Assembly (NCBI GenBank): GCA_036583965.1
Contig: JAZBQD010000031.1
Location: forward strand, 1,273,150-1,337,149
Reading direction: 5' to 3'
Origin: Prunella strophiata
Lineage: Eukaryota > Chordata > Aves > Passeriformes > Prunellidae
Length of the DNA stretch: 64,000 nucleotides
The translations under genes were made by a program, and so were the position numbers. Below are positions 23,801-37,097 of this stretch, piece after piece. The notes below the pieces were generated by a model. That model was not told the origin of the DNA. It ran no database searches and saw only the letters and a program-made list of their open reading frames with translations. The number at the start of each line of letters is the position of its first letter. Position 1 is the first letter of the stretch.

Positions 23801-24283
23801 GAGAGGGGACTGAAAAACCATTGGAATCCACTGAGAAATTCTATATATTGTATAAATTTTATTCCCAAATTCTATCAATTATATAGAATAATATCTATAA
23901 ATATTGATTCTATAACATCCTTAATGATATAAAGGGATCCCTAAAAAATGATAATAAAGGGATCCCTAAAAAATGATAATAAAGGGAGCCCTAAATGATA
24001 TAAAGATACCCCTAAAAAATAAAGCCATAATCTACTTTATTTGAGCTCTACTGTGGTTCATATCTACCTGAAGGACAGAAGGACCCAATTAGTAATTGGT
24101 GCCACATTAATTAATTCTCCTGACCAATTAATATGTTAATGCCCAAATTCTCCGCAGTTTGCTCAGTGTTCAAAGACTCAAAAGTGTAATGCATGAAGTT
24201 TATTTTAACTTTTATTTAGGATAAAAATTAAGTCAAAAAAAAAAAACCTTAACAACCCAGTTATTCCTTGAGAAAAATCCCCA

Positions 24284-24318
<35 letters not shown>

Positions 24319-24347
24319 CCCAGATTTGGAAAAGACCAGCTTGGGTT

Positions 24348-24613
24348 GGTTGGGTTTTTTTTTTGGTTTTGGTTTTTTTTTTGGTTTTTTTTTGGTTTTT
24401 TTGGTTTTTTTTTTGGTTTTTTTTTTGGTTTTTTTTTGGTTTTTTTTTGGTTTTTTTGGTTTTTTTTTTTTTTTTTGGTTTTTTTTTTTTTTTGGTTTTT
24501 TTTTTTTTTGGTTTTGGTTTTTTTTTTTTTTTGGTTTTTTTTTGGTTTTTTTTTTTTTTTTTTTGGTTTTTTTGGTTTTTTTTTTGGTTTTTTTTGGGTT
24601 TTTTTTGGTTTTT
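24348..24613 (+). repeat. T/G-rich tract, second copy
   Basis: Cleaner version of 5918-6210, made almost only of T(7-20)GG units and preceded by a ~30-base A-run at 24287-24317. Run lengths differ from the first copy. Confidence 0.95.
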
Positions 24614-25794
24614 ATTTACTGATCCAAATTATTTGGTAAGGATAGAAAACAAACATTATTATATTTGAATAAAGAAAATTCATAGTAAGGTTTATAAAAT
24701 ATAAATATCCATTGCACAGGACCATGTGCTGGGAATCCTGGATATTCCTGCCAGCTTTTCCCACCTCCTGGAAATGGGATTTTGACCCAGAACATCAATT
24801 CCCCATCAAAATACCATGGGGGAAAAAATTCACTTCTGCCTTCAAACCCTACAACCTCATTACCTGAGGACACACTCAGGGAGCCAGGGACGACTGTTCC
24901 TGCCAAAAATAATTCTTTAAGGACTAAAAATAATTTTTAGAGGGCTAAAAACACTTTGGGAGCAGCTGTGAGGGTGGGGCAGTGTCTGGAGCCCCGCGGT
25001 GCTGACATTGACCCACCCGGTTTTAGTTTGACTTTTCCTGTGGAATATTTGGGAATTTCCTGGGAATTTCGTGGGAAGGGCTCAGCAACCACAGCTCCAG
25101 GGCAGAGCAGCACCCTTGGAATGTCCTGAAAGCATTTTCCAGAAATTCCCTGCCCCCTGCACGGACCTGGGGGGTCCACTGCACAACAAACCCAATTAAC
25201 TCCACTCACCCTCATTTACTCTCATTCTAATTGGGCCAATTGACTTTCATTTTTTCGAGCCTGGGCACATTTTCTGCTTTCCACTTTTAGCAGCAAACCC
25301 CAAACCCTCCCGGGTTTTCTCGTGGAGCCGGTGGATGTCCCCTTAATTAGGTGTTTATTCTGATTTTAATTAGGTGTTTATTCTGATTTTGGCCGCGCCT
25401 CCCGAGCTGGGAGCTCCCTTTAATAACCCCTTTTCACATCTTCATTGCTGCCTGGAATTTTCTTTATTCTCACCTGCACTCGGTCATTGATCTGTTTGAG
25501 GGCTTCATTTTAATTTCACCTTGGGCATTTATTCTTTCATCCCAGGCTCTTCTTCTTCTAAGGATTTACTGAAAGATTTGCACATTAAGCCTCTTTATTT
25601 GGGCTTGGTTAAATGGGAGCCTTTTCAAAGGCCTTTCATTTCAGCCAGGTTTCCCAATGCTGCCTTTATTAAGAAATGGAAATTATTTTGGATTATTCTT
25701 AGAGAATTATATTTGTATATATTTATTTTTTTTTACTTTTTCTTACTCATCAGCCTGGTTTAAGCTGGGTTTTATTGTTTTTAGTGCTCGTTTA

Positions 25795-25960
25795 TGGCAG
25801 AGCTGCCCAGGGCTCCAGTGGAGTCCCCAGGCCTGGAGGGATTAAAAATCCCTGTGGAAGTGACACTTGGGGACACAGACCAGTGGTGGCAGGGAATGAT
25901 TGGGCTGAATGATCTCAAAGATCTTTTTGAACTTCAACAATTCTGTGATTTTTTTATCAC
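25795..25960 (+). mobile_element. CR1 LINE 3' end, plus (second copy)
   Basis: Same insertion as 7395-7560. Confidence 0.8.
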
Positions 25961-26109
25961 TTAAATGCTTCCTGATTTGAGTTGCAGGTTAATTAACTTG
26001 AAAATTACGTAACTTTCCCAAAATCCAGGTAAATAAAACCAAAATTCATTATTTCTTTTTTACTCTGAGCTGAGATCCTTTCACTTCTGGCCTGGCAATA
26101 AACAACTCA

Positions 26110-26770
26110 AAATTGAGAAGGTGTGGTGGGCTGTAGGAACTTTGGATATTGAGAATTTTAAACTTTGTGTGCTAACAGGCACTGACCCCCAAGAGAACTC
26201 TGCATTTGACCTGAGGCCGTGGAGAAAGCTTCCAAAATTAAATTATAGATCTGGGATTGTGGGTGTGGAGTTTGAATAGAAGTGTGTGATATCTCAGGGT
26301 GGAAAAATTAGGAGTTTAGGGTTTTAGGAATATAGTAATATATATAAACAAGATGGAGGTTTTAGGGTGGAGGTTGGTCCTTCTTCACCTTCCTCTCCAT
26401 GGGTTTGGGTGGTGGTGTGTAATTGGATTAAAAAATCTGCATTGCAGGCCACAGGTGGTTGGGTTAAAAGTATTAATCGGTTAATATTGGGTTAAAAGTG
26501 AAAATAATTTAGGGGTTAAAAGTGAAAATAATTTAGGGGTTAAAAGTGAAAATAATTTAGGGGTTAAAAGTGAAAATAATTTCGGTGTCCTTTCTTAATT
26601 GGACAGTTTATCCTTAAAAGGCCTTGGGGAGAGAGAGAGATACACAACTCCATTTTTAGTTTGTTAGAGTGAAGTGCTGTAGAGCTCACTGCTTGTGAGA
26701 CTGTAAAATGATAAAAACTAACAAAGTTCTGAGTCCAAACCAGAAATTCCATCCTGAGCATTTGATCCTG
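26110..26770 (+). mobile_element. Probable ERV LTR, family E (second copy)
   Basis: Counterpart of 7745-8415. The repeated segment TTTAGGGGTTAAAAGTGAAA at 26480-26580 could be a short internal tandem. Confidence 0.6.
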
Positions 26771-27364
26771 CCCCTGGCAAAATCAAGTTAAGCCCTGGCA
26801 GTGCGAGGACACTGCTCTGCAGAGGGTGCAAACCCTGAGACAGAGGCTCAATAATGACATTTGTTATGCTCCAACAGTGCCAGAATCAATTTCCTCGCAG
26901 GCAGGGCTGTATTTGGGTCAGGAGGATGCCTCCCCAGCTGGGAGACAATGCCTCTCTTTTTTTGTGACCTTTTTTAGCCCAGCTCCCAGCCCTCCCCTGC
27001 CCTCCGTGCTCGGGGAGCGCCAGGTCTGCTCCCAGAGCCCGACGCTGCCGAGCGCGGCCTTCTCCTGCCACCCCTTTGTTCCCAGAGCCCGTGGAGCTTT
27101 CTGCAGTGACTTCCCTGGGCTCCTCTCGTGGGAGGATGTCCCCTTTGAGCAGCCCTGAGCACAAAGAGCTCTCAGTGTGGAGGTTTGGGGCCGCTTCGCT
27201 CGGGCTCGGGGCGCGCGGAGCGAGCGAACCTCGAGCCGCGGCCGCCCAAAGTTGTGACGTTTTGGGAAGAGATGCAAGAGTCAGGAAAGAGCTGTGGCAG
27301 CACTTTGTAAAAAGCGTGGAAAGGGATTTTTTGGGACAGAGGAGCAGATAAATGGCAGGGTCAC

Positions 27365-27987
27365 TGTCGGAAATCAGGACATCCCTCTGGCTGCCCTGGA
27401 TGGCTCCAGCCCCTGGCAGGGGCTCAGAGCCCTTGGCACAGAGCCCAAGACCCCTGAGCCTTTGATTTTGAGCCATGGAAACAATCACCAACCTTAAAGG
27501 AAGAGTTGCAAGCTACACAAATTAAGTAGAGTAATAATAAGTTTCTCACAGGGTGAAAATGTAGAATTTTAGGGTTTTTTAGATAAGGGTTCGGGGGGCC
27601 AAGATGGAGGAATTTGGGCGTGTTCTGTCCTTCTTTCTCCTTCTTCACAGCCTCCATCTTCTGGGTGATGGTGGCACTTTTGGATTGGTTTAGAGTAGAG
27701 TTGGACTGTGTAACATGGGTGATGGGTATTGGAAAATAACTGTAAATAATGTACAGGTAGTTTTTAGTGTAAAAAGTCAACACTGCCCCAGAGGTGGGCA
27801 GTGTGCCTGGGACTGACCTGCTGAACAGACCTGGGCTGGGCAGGGAGAAAAATTGTGAGATAAGGAAATAATAAACAACCTTGAAAACTGCACAAGAAGA
27901 GTCCTGACTCCTTCTTTGGTTCTCAGGCTGGGACACAGAGACTTTCTCAGTGATGGGGGTCATCTGGAGCTCCTGAGAGACCCAGCA
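27365..27987 (+). mobile_element. Solo LTR, family A, with 6-bp target-site duplication
   Basis: The LTR is 623 bp, begins TGTCGGAAATCA and ends GACCCAGCA. It is flanked by the direct repeat GGTCAC at 27359-27364 and 27988-27993. It carries the AATAAA poly(A) signal in the GAAATAATAAACAACC context. There is no internal retroviral sequence, so it is a solo LTR. A 6-bp duplication is typical of class II (ERVK-type) elements. Confidence 0.93.
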
Positions 27988-28504
27988 GGTCACTCTCTGC
28001 ACTGACTGTGCTGTCCCTTCCCCACCCACAGCCGTGTCTGGGACACAGCGAGATTCCCAGCCATGGGGGGGTTTGGTGTCCTCCTCCAAAAAAACCTGCC
28101 CAGGTTTGTCCCTGAGGGAAAATCTCCCAGCTCCACCATCCCTGATTCCAGCATGGAATCACACCCTGGTGACACTTGCCAGGGATGTCACCTTCCTGAG
28201 CTGAGTGGATCCACGAGCCGCTCTCTTCTTCCTCTCGGCCGCCTGCCTGCTCAGGTCCGGGGTGTGCCCTCCTCCCTTCCTCCTCCTGCAGAGCAGAACA
28301 CAACAATTTCAATAAGTGCTGTGCCCTAGGGCTGATAAAAGTCAGATCCTTTGGGATGTTGCCACCTGAAAAGACGTGGCTTGAGATAACACATTTTTTA
28401 TTTTGCCTCAAAGAGCACAATGAGGGCTCAGGGGAAGGTGGGAACTTGATTTATTTTTTTTTAAGTTGTGATAAATTCTGGCACTCAAACACAAGTTCAG
28501 GAGT

Positions 28505-29150
28505 CGGTGATTTAAGTTAAGCCTGCCTAAGATGTTACAGCTCCTTGGGGAAATTCACAGAACGGAAGTCGAGATGAAATCGATTTGGGAGTTTTCAGTG
28601 CAGTATTGTGAGTGATGAAGTGAAAAAAAAGGCTGGGGGATGCCCCTCCCAAAACAAGAGTTTATCAGTGTTGTTTGGGGCCCAAACAAACCAACTCTGC
28701 CACATGTATTTGCATATTTCTGGGTATGTTGCAGCTGTGTTCATGCAACACAACAAAATGGCAGACACAGGAATATTCCAGAGTGTGAACATCAAGTGAA
28801 TTGCTCTGGAATATGGCCAGCAGCCACATTTTTTCCAATACAGGAGTAGGTAACAGCCACCACTCTGATGGCATTATGATTAGTATATTTCTAAGCACTC
28901 AGGCAAGGTCATGATTGAAGTTTGTTAATCTCCACATTTCAAATTCCTGGTGTGGAACCTGGGGATTTAAAGCAGACAGCTCTGAGTGTTCTCCCAGTGT
29001 CGTGGGCAGCGAAAAAAGCACAGCAGGAATACAAACCCATGGATTTAAAGGGTGGAAATGGACTCTAAAAGCAGCTTTTATGCAGTAAAAAACCAGGTCA
29101 CACCAGTCCAGTATTCCCTCACCCCAGTCCAGCACCATAATTCAAAATCC
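28505..29150 (+). repeat. Dispersed segment, direct copy 2
   Basis: Counterpart of 10241-10865, with a noisy consensus. Confidence 0.85.
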
Positions 29151-29404
29151 AGCATGGATCTCAGATAGGAGGAAAACTGAGGAAAAACCACAACTGTTTG
29201 TAAACAACAACAAAAAAAAAACAAGGGACAAAATTCCATCCAAAATATTCCTGGGGGAATATGGGGTATGGAATATAGATGGGAAATGAACTGGTCACTT
29301 TGGTGGACCTGGCAGTGTCCAGTTTATGGTGGGATTTGGGATCTTAAAGGTGTTTTCCATCCTAAATGATGCTGTGACCTTGGGCAGAAGGCAGCCCTGG
29401 CCTT

Positions 29405-30945
29405 GTGACGGTAAAATGTATTATTGTAAATTATTATTGTAAATTATTATTGTAAATTATTATTGTAAATGATTATTGTAAATTATAATTGTAAATTTAG
29501 GTTATCTGCTGCTGTGCTCTGGTGTCCAAATCTTGGTGTCAGGTCACCCCCAAACCTCAGCTCCAGGTCAGGAAAACGCAAGGAGCGAGGGTGAGGATAA
29601 AGGACAGCAGGTCTCACTAATGTAAAATATTCTTTTAAATTACTATTGTAAATGATAATTGTAAATGATAATTGTAAATTATAATTGTAAATTATAATTG
29701 TAAATTATTAGTGTAAATTACTAGTGTAAATTTAGGTATCTGCTGCTGTGCTCTGGTGTCCAAATCGTGGTGTCAGGTCACTCCCAAACCCAGCCCCAGG
29801 TCAGGAAAACAAGGAGCGAGGGTGAGGAAAAAGGACAGCAGGTCTCACTAATGTAAAATATTATTGTAAATTATTATTGTAAATTATAATTGTAAATTAT
29901 AATTGTAAATTTAGGTATCTGCTGCTGTGCTCTGGTGTACAAATCGTGGTGTCAGGTCACCCCCAAACCCCAGTTAAGGAAAACGCAAGGAGAGAGGGCG
30001 AGGATAAAGGACAGCAGGTCTCACTAATGTAAAATATTATTGTAAATTATTATTGTAAATTAATATTGTAAATTATTATTGTAAATTATTAGTGTAAATT
30101 ATTATTGTAAATTTAGGTATCTGCTGCTGTGCTCTGGTGTCCAAATCGTGGTGTCAGGTCACCCCCAAACCTCAGCTCCAGGTCAGGAAAACGCAAGGAG
30201 CGAGGGTGAGGATAAAGGACAGCAGGTCTCACTAATGTAAAATATTATTGTAAATTATTATTGTAAATGATAATTGTAAATTATTATTGTAAATTTAGGT
30301 ATCTGCTGCTGTGCTCTGGTGTCCAAATCCTGGTGTCAGGTCACTCCCAAACCCAGCCCCAGGTCAGGAAAACGCAAGGAGCGAGGGTGAGGATAAAGGA
30401 CAGCAGGTCTCACTAATGTAAAATATTATTGTAAATTATTATTGTAAATTATAATTGTAAATTATTATTGTAAATTTAGGTATCTGCTGCTGTGCTCTGG
30501 TGTCAGGTCACTCCCAAACCCCAGGTCAGGAAAACGCAAGGAGCGAGGGTGAGGATAAAGGACAGCAGGTCTCACTAATGTAAAATATTATTGTAAATTA
30601 TTTTGTAAATTATTATTGTAAATTATTATTGTAAATTATTATTGTAAATTATTATTGTAAATTTAGGTATCTGCTGCTGTGCTCTGGTGTCCAAATCGTG
30701 GTGTCAGGTCACCCCCAAACCTCAGCTCCAGGTCAGGAAAACGCAGGGAGCGAGGGTGAGGATAAAGGACAGCAGGTCTCACTAATGTAAAATATTTTGT
30801 AAATTATTATTGTAAATGATAATTGTAAATTATTATTGTAAATTATTATTGTAAATTTAGGTATCTGCTGCTGTGCTCTGGTGTCAGGTCACCCCCAAAG
30901 CCCCAGCCCCAGGTCAGGAAAACAAGGAGCGAGGGTGAGGATAAA
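29405..30945 (+). repeat. ~190-bp tandem repeat, copy 2
   Basis: About eight units; CTGCTGCTGTGCTCTGG recurs near 29507, 29739, 29919, 30121, 30302, 30485, 30671 and 30864. The number of inner 12-bp subunits (ATTATTGTAAAT, AATTGTAAATTAT) varies between units, accounting for spacing of 180-230 bp. Confidence 0.95.
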
Positions 30946-31339
30946 GGACAGCAGCTCTCCCTCCCAGTGCTGAACTCGCTGTTTCTCACCCCCTTTTCCT
31001 CCCTTGAGGGATTTTTTGGATTCCCACACGCCCGGGGGGAGCTGGGCTGGCTTTTGAGGGAAAAGGGAGCACAGGGCAGCTTTGAGTCCTTCTCACGCGA
31101 GCGAGCCGCTCTTTGTCCGAAACGGGGCCGGCACAACAATCACCCAAAGTAATTATTACAATTACCCAAAGTAATTATTTCTCATCGGGTAAACACTCCA
31201 GGACAATATGCAACTGTTGTTTAGAGCCATAAATTCCCCAGGGCCGGGGAGGGGGGAAGGAGCTGCAGTTTGGGCCGTGAGAAGGAGCAGGGCCCTGTCT
31301 TGAGGCCTCAGCGGCCTCCTTGGAGTCGGAATTCATTCT

Positions 31340-31775
31340 TCATGATGGAGTGGGAGGCTGTGAAAAATGCATATTACATGATTGGCTTTTTGCAAATATT
31401 ATATGTATCATGTTGTATTAATTTTGTAGTGCTATATTGATGTTTTAGAGTATAGTAATGTAGTGTTATAGTTAAATTGTGTTTTTTGTAATTAAAGTAG
31501 AGACTATGGATGTAATATTTTTTGACAGGAGGAATGGGGTATTACACAGAGGATTAGCAGCCACAGGCACCCAGATCTTCCAGGGAAGAGAGATTTATGA
31601 CTCTTATTAGAAAGAACTAAATTCTCCCTGCATTGCTGAGGACTGTGAGACACGAGAGACTGAAATGAAGAGATGACAAAAACCAGATGAAAACCTTTGT
31701 TTTAAGTGGAATTTATGCATCATGCATGGGGTATATGAATATGCAACAGGTTATTGCTTTTAAGGGTTAATCCTC
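31340..31775 (+). mobile_element. Probable ERV LTR, family D, truncated by array
   Basis: It matches 12851-13272 and then passes directly into TTTTAGGG repeats. Confidence 0.5.
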
Positions 31776-34700
31776 TTTTAGGGTTTTTAGGGTACAAACT
31801 CCTGCCTTTTAGGGTACAAACTCCTGCCTTTTAGGGTTTTTAGGGTACAAACTCCTGCCTTTTAGGGTACAAACTCCTGCCTTTTAGGGTTTTTAGGGTA
31901 CAAACTCCTGCCTTTTAGGGTTTTTAGGGTACAAACTCCTGCCTTTTAGGGTTTTTAGGGTACAAACTCCTGCCTTTTAGGGTTTTTAGGGTACAAACTC
32001 CTGCCTTTTAGGGTTTTTAGGGTACAAACTCCTGCCTTTTAGGGTTTTTTTAGGGTACAAACTCCTGCCTTTTAGGGTACAAACTCCTGCCTTTTAGGGT
32101 TTTTAGGGTACAAACTCCTGCCTTTTAGGGTTTTTAGGGTACAAACTCCTGCCTTTTAGGGTACAAACTCCTGCCTTTTAGGGGTTTTTAGGGTACAAAC
32201 TCCTGCCTTTTAGGGGTTTTAGGGTACAAACTCCTGCCTTTTAGGGTTTTTTTAGGGTACAAACTCCTGCCTTTTAGGGTTTTTTTAGGGTACAAACTCC
32301 TGCCTTTTAGGGTTTTTTTAGGGTACAAACTCCTGCCTTTTAGGGTACAAACTCCTGCCTTTTAGGGTACAAACTCCTGCCTTTTAGGGTTTTTTTAGGG
32401 TACAAACTCCTGCCTTTTAGGGTTTTTTTAGGGTACAAACTCCTGCCTTTTAGGGTACAAACTCCTGCCTTTTAGGGTTTTTAGGGTACAAACTCCTGCC
32501 TTTTAGGGTTTTTTTAGGGTACAAACTCCTGCCTTTTAGGGTACAAACTCCTGCCTTTTAGGGTACAAACTCCTGCCTTTTAGGGTACAAACTCCTGCCT
32601 TTTAGGGTTTTTAGGGTACAAACTCCTGCCTTTTAGGGTACAAACTCCTGCCTTTTAGGGTTTTTAGGGCACAAACTCCTGCCTTTTAGGGGTTTTTAGG
32701 GTACAAACTCCTGCCTTTTAGGGTTTTTTTAGGGTACAAACTCCTGCCTTTTAGGGTTTTTAGGGTACAAACTCCTGCCTTTTAGGGTACAAACTCCTGC
32801 CTTTTAGGGTACAAACTCCTGCCTTTTAGGGTACAAACTCCTGCCTTTTAGGGTACAAACTCCTGCCTTTTAGGGTTTTTAGGGTACAAACTCCTGCCTT
32901 TTAGGGTTTTTAGGGTACAAACTCCTGCCTTTTAGGGTTTTTAGGGTACAAACTCCTGCCTTTTAGGGTTTTTAGGGTACAAACTCCTGCCTTTTAGGGT
33001 ACAAACTCCTGCCTTTTAGGGTTTTTTTAGGGTACAAACTCCTGCCTTTTAGGGTACAAACTCCTGCCTTTTAGGGTTTTTAGGGTACAAACTCCTGCCT
33101 TTTAGGGTACAAACTCCTGCCTTTTAGGGTTTTTAGGGTACAAACTCCTGCCTTTTAGGGTTTTTAGGGTACAAACTCCTGCCTTTTAGGGTTTTTAGGG
33201 TACAAACTCCTGCCTTTTAGGGTTTTTAGGGTACAAACTCCTGCCTTTTAGGGGTTTTAGGGTACAAACTCCTGCCTTTTAGGGTTTTTTAGGGTACAAA
33301 CTCCTGCCTTTTAGGGTTTTTTTAGGGTACAACTCCTGCCTTTTAGGGTTTTTTTAGGTACAAAACTCCTGCCTTTTAGGGTTTTTTTAGGGTACAAACT
33401 CCTGCCTTTTAGGGTACAAACTCCTGCCTTTTAGGGTACAAACTCCTGCCTTTTAGGGTACAAACTCCTGCCTTTTAGGGTACAAACTCCTGCTTTTAGG
33501 GGTTTTTTAGGGTACAACTCCTGCCTTTTAGGGTACAAACTCCTGCTTTTAGGGGTTTTTTAGGGTACAAACTCCTGCTTTTAGGGGTTTTTTAGGGTAC
33601 AAACTCCTGCCTTTTAGGGGTTTTTTAGGGTACAAACTCCTGCCTTTTAGGGGTTTTTTAGGGTACAAACTCCTGCCTTTTAGGGTTTTTTTAGGGTACA
33701 AACTCCTGCCTTTTAGGGGTTTTTTAGGGTACAAACTCCTGCCTTTTAGGGTTTTTTAGGGTACAACTCCTGCCTTTTAGGGGTTTTTTAGGGTACAACT
33801 CCTGCCTTTTAGGGTTTTTTTAGGGTACAAACTCTGCCTTTTAGGGTTTTTTTTTAGGGTACAAACTCCTGCCTTTTAGGGTACAAACTCTGCCTTTTAG
33901 GGTTTTTTTAGGGTACAAACTCCTGCCTTTTAGGGTTTTTTAGGGTACAACTCCTGCCTTTTAGGGTACAAACTCTGCCTTTTAGGGTACAAACTCCTGC
34001 TTTTAGGGGTTTTTTTTTAGGGTACAAACTCCTGCCTTTTAGGGTTTTTTAGGGTACAAACTCCTGCCTTTTAGGGTTTTTTTAGGTACAAAACTCCTGC
34101 CTTTTAGGGTACAAACTCCTGCCTTTTAGGGTACAAACTCCTGCTTTTAGGGGTTTTTTAGGGTACAAACTCCTGCCTTTTAGGGTTTTTTAGGGTACAA
34201 ACTCCTGCTTTTAGGGGTTTTTTAGGGTACAAACTCCTGCTTTTAGGGGTTTTTTAGGGTACAAACTCCTGCCTTTTAGGGTTTTTTAGGGTACAAACTC
34301 CTGCCTTTTAGGGGTTTTTTAGGGTACAAACTCCTGCTTTTAGGGGTTTTTTAGGGTACAAACTCCTGCCTTTTAGGGGTTTTTTAGGGTACAAACTCCT
34401 GCTTTTAGGGGTTTTTTAGGGTACAAACTCCTGCCTTTTAGGGGTTTTTTAGGGTACAAACTCCTGCCTTTTAGGGTTTTTTAGGGTACAACTCCTGCCT
34501 TTTAGGGTTTTTTTTAGGGTACAAACTCCTGCCTTTTAGGGTTTTTTTTAGGGTACAAACTCCTGCCTTTTAGGGTTTTTTTTAGGGTACAAACTCCTGC
34601 CTTTTAGGGTTTTTTTTAGGGTACAAACTCCTGCCTTTTAGGGTTTTTTTTAGGGTACAAACTCCTGCCTTTTAGGGTTTTTTTTAGGGTACAAACTCCT

Positions 34701-36450
34701 GCTTTTAGGGGTTTTTTAGGGTACAAACTCCTGCCTTTTAGGGTACAAACTCCTGCCTTTTAGGGTTTTTTTTAGGGTACAAACTCCTGCCTTTTAGGGG
34801 TTTTTTAGGGTACAAACTCCTGCTTTTAGGGGTTTTTTAGGGTACAACTCCTGCCTTTTAGGGTTTTTTAGGGTACAAACTCCTGCCTTTTAGGGTTTTT
34901 TAGGGTACAAACTCCTGCCTTTTAGGGTTTTTTAGGGTACAAACTCCTGCCTTTTAGGGGTTTTTTAGGGTACAAACTCCTGCTTTTAGGGGTTTTTTAG
35001 GGTACAAACTCCTGCCTTTTAGGGTTTTTTAGGGTACAAACTCCTGCTTTTAGGGGTTTTTTAGGGTACAAACTCCTGCCTTTTAGGGTACAAACTCCTG
35101 CTTTTAGGGGTTTTTTAGGGTACAAACTCCTGCCTTTTAGGGTACAAACTCCTGCTTTTAGGGGTTTTTAGGTACAAAACTCCTGCCTTTTAGGGGTTTT
35201 TTAGGGTACAAACTCCTGCTTTTAGGGGTTTTTAGGTACAAAACTCCTGCCTTTTAGGGTTTTTTTTAGGGTACAAACTCCTGCCTTTTAGGGTACAAAC
35301 TCCTGCCTTTTAGGGTACAAACTCCTGCCTTTTAGGGGTTTTTTAGGGTACAAACTCCTGCTTTTAGGGGTTTTTAGGTACAAAACTCCTGCCTTTTAGG
35401 GTTTTTTAGGGTACAAACTCCTGCCTTTTAGGGGTTTTTTAGGGTACAAACTCCTGCTTTTAGGGGTTTTTTAGGGTACAAACTCCTGCCTTTTAGGGGT
35501 TTTTTAGGGTACAAACTCCTGCTTTTAGGGGTTTTTAGGTACAAAACTCCTGCCTTTTAGGGTACAAACTCCTGCTTTTAGGGGTTTTTTAGGGTACAAC
35601 TCCTGCCTTTTAGGGGTTTTTTAGGGTACAAACTCCTGCCTTTTAGGGTACAAACTCCTGCCTTTTAGGGTACAAACTCCTGCTTTTAGGGGTTTTTTAG
35701 GGTACAAACTCCTGCCTTTTAGGGTACAAACTCCTGCTTTTAGGGGTTTTTTAGGGTACAAACTCCTGCCTTTTAGGGGTTTTTTAGGGTACAAACTCCT
35801 GCTTTTAGGGGTTTTTAGGTACAAAACTCCTGCTTTTAGGGGTTTTTTAGGGTACAAACTCCTGCCTTTTAGGGTTTTTTAGGGTACAAACTCCTGCCTT
35901 TTAGGGGTTTTTTAGGGTACAAACTCCTGCCTTTTAGGGGTTTTTAGGTACAAAACTCCTGCCTTTTAGGGTACAAACTCCTGCCTTTTAGGGTACAAAC
36001 TCCTGCCTTTTAGGGTACAAACTCCTGCCTTTTAGGGTTTTTTTTAGGGTACAACTCCTGCCTTTTAGGGTACAAACTCCTGCCTTTTAGGGTTTTTTTT
36101 AGGGTACAAACTCCTGCTTTTAGGGGTTTTTTAGGGTACAAACTCCTGCCTTTTAGGGTACAAACTCCTGCCTTTTAGGGGTTTTTTAGGGTACAAACTC
36201 CTGCCTTTTAGGGGTTTTTTAGGGTACAAACTCCTGCCTTTTAGGGTACAAACTCCTGCCTTTTAGGGGTTTTTTAGGGTACAAACTCCTGCCTTTTAGG
36301 GTACAAACTCCTGCCTTTTAGGGTACAAACTCCTGCCTTTTAGGGTACAAACTCCTGCTTTTAGGGGTTTTTTAGGGTACAAACTCCTGCCTTTTAGGGT
36401 ACAAACTCCTGCTTTTAGGGGTTTTTTAGGGTACAAACTCCTGCTTTTAG
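31776..36450 (+). repeat. GGGTACAAACTCCTGCCTTTTA minisatellite, 4.7 kb
   Basis: A 22-bp core, GGGTACAAACTCCTGCCTTTTA, alternates with an optional spacer (GGGTTTTTA, GGGTTTTTTTA, GGGGTTTTTTA). Regional sub-types exist: short spacers dominate 31.8-33.2 kb, and the ctgCTTTTAGGGG variant dominates 33.5-36.4 kb. The Lys/Pro/Leu/Tyr repeat open frames on the minus strand are artefacts. Confidence 0.98.
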
Positions 36451-36452
36451 GG

Positions 36453-36866
36453 GTTTTTTGGAGTAGGGGTTCGGGGGCCAAGATGGAGGAATTTGGGTGT
36501 GTTCTGTCCTTCTTTCTCCTTCTTCACAGCCTCCATCTTCTGGGTGATGGTGGCACTTTTGGATTGGTTTAGAGTAGAGCTGGACTGTGTAACATGGGTG
36601 ATGGGTATTGGAAAAGAATGGTAAATAATGTACAGGTAGTTTTTAGTATAAAACAACAACACCGCCCCAGAGGTGGGCAGTGCACTCTGAACTGGCCTGC
36701 TGAATGGACCTCGGCAGGCCAGGGGAAAAATTTGTTAGATAAGAAATAATAAACAGCCTTGAAAACTGCACAAGAAGAGTCCTGACTCCTTCTTTGGTTC
36801 TCGGGCTGGAACACAGAGACTTTCTGACTTGATCGAAGTCATCTCGAGCTACAGAGAGACCCAACA
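36453..36866 (+). mobile_element. Family A LTR, 5' part replaced by minisatellite
   Basis: Matches 16090-16508. The first ~205 bp of the LTR are missing, and the sequence passes from array to LTR within GGGGTTTTTTGGAGTAGG, a stretch present in the intact LTR. Confidence 0.9.
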
Positions 36867-37097
36867 AGTATCTCCTTCCTCCTGATGCCCATTTTTCAGT
36901 GAGGAGGGGTTGTTCTGCCCTCGAGCTCTCTGAAGGAGAACCTGGAATCTCGGGATTCTGTTCTGCCTTCCAAGCCCAGCCCTGGGTCTGCCTGCACCGA
37001 GGTGGATTCCTGGGAGGCTCCAAACCAAGGCTTGGCATCCCACAGGGACCTGCCACTGCCACCAAAACCTGGGGGACACTCAAAGTGCTGTCCTGTT

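Noticed and set aside
22419..23932. Open frames up to ~470 residues across the second polypurine tract
   Set aside because: Same composition effect; nothing resembling a protein domain.
31776..36450. CRISPR array or telomeric sequence
   Set aside because: Spacers are simple T-runs, not unique sequences, and the host is a vertebrate. TTTTAGGG words are part of a 22-bp minisatellite, not vertebrate TTAGGG arrays.
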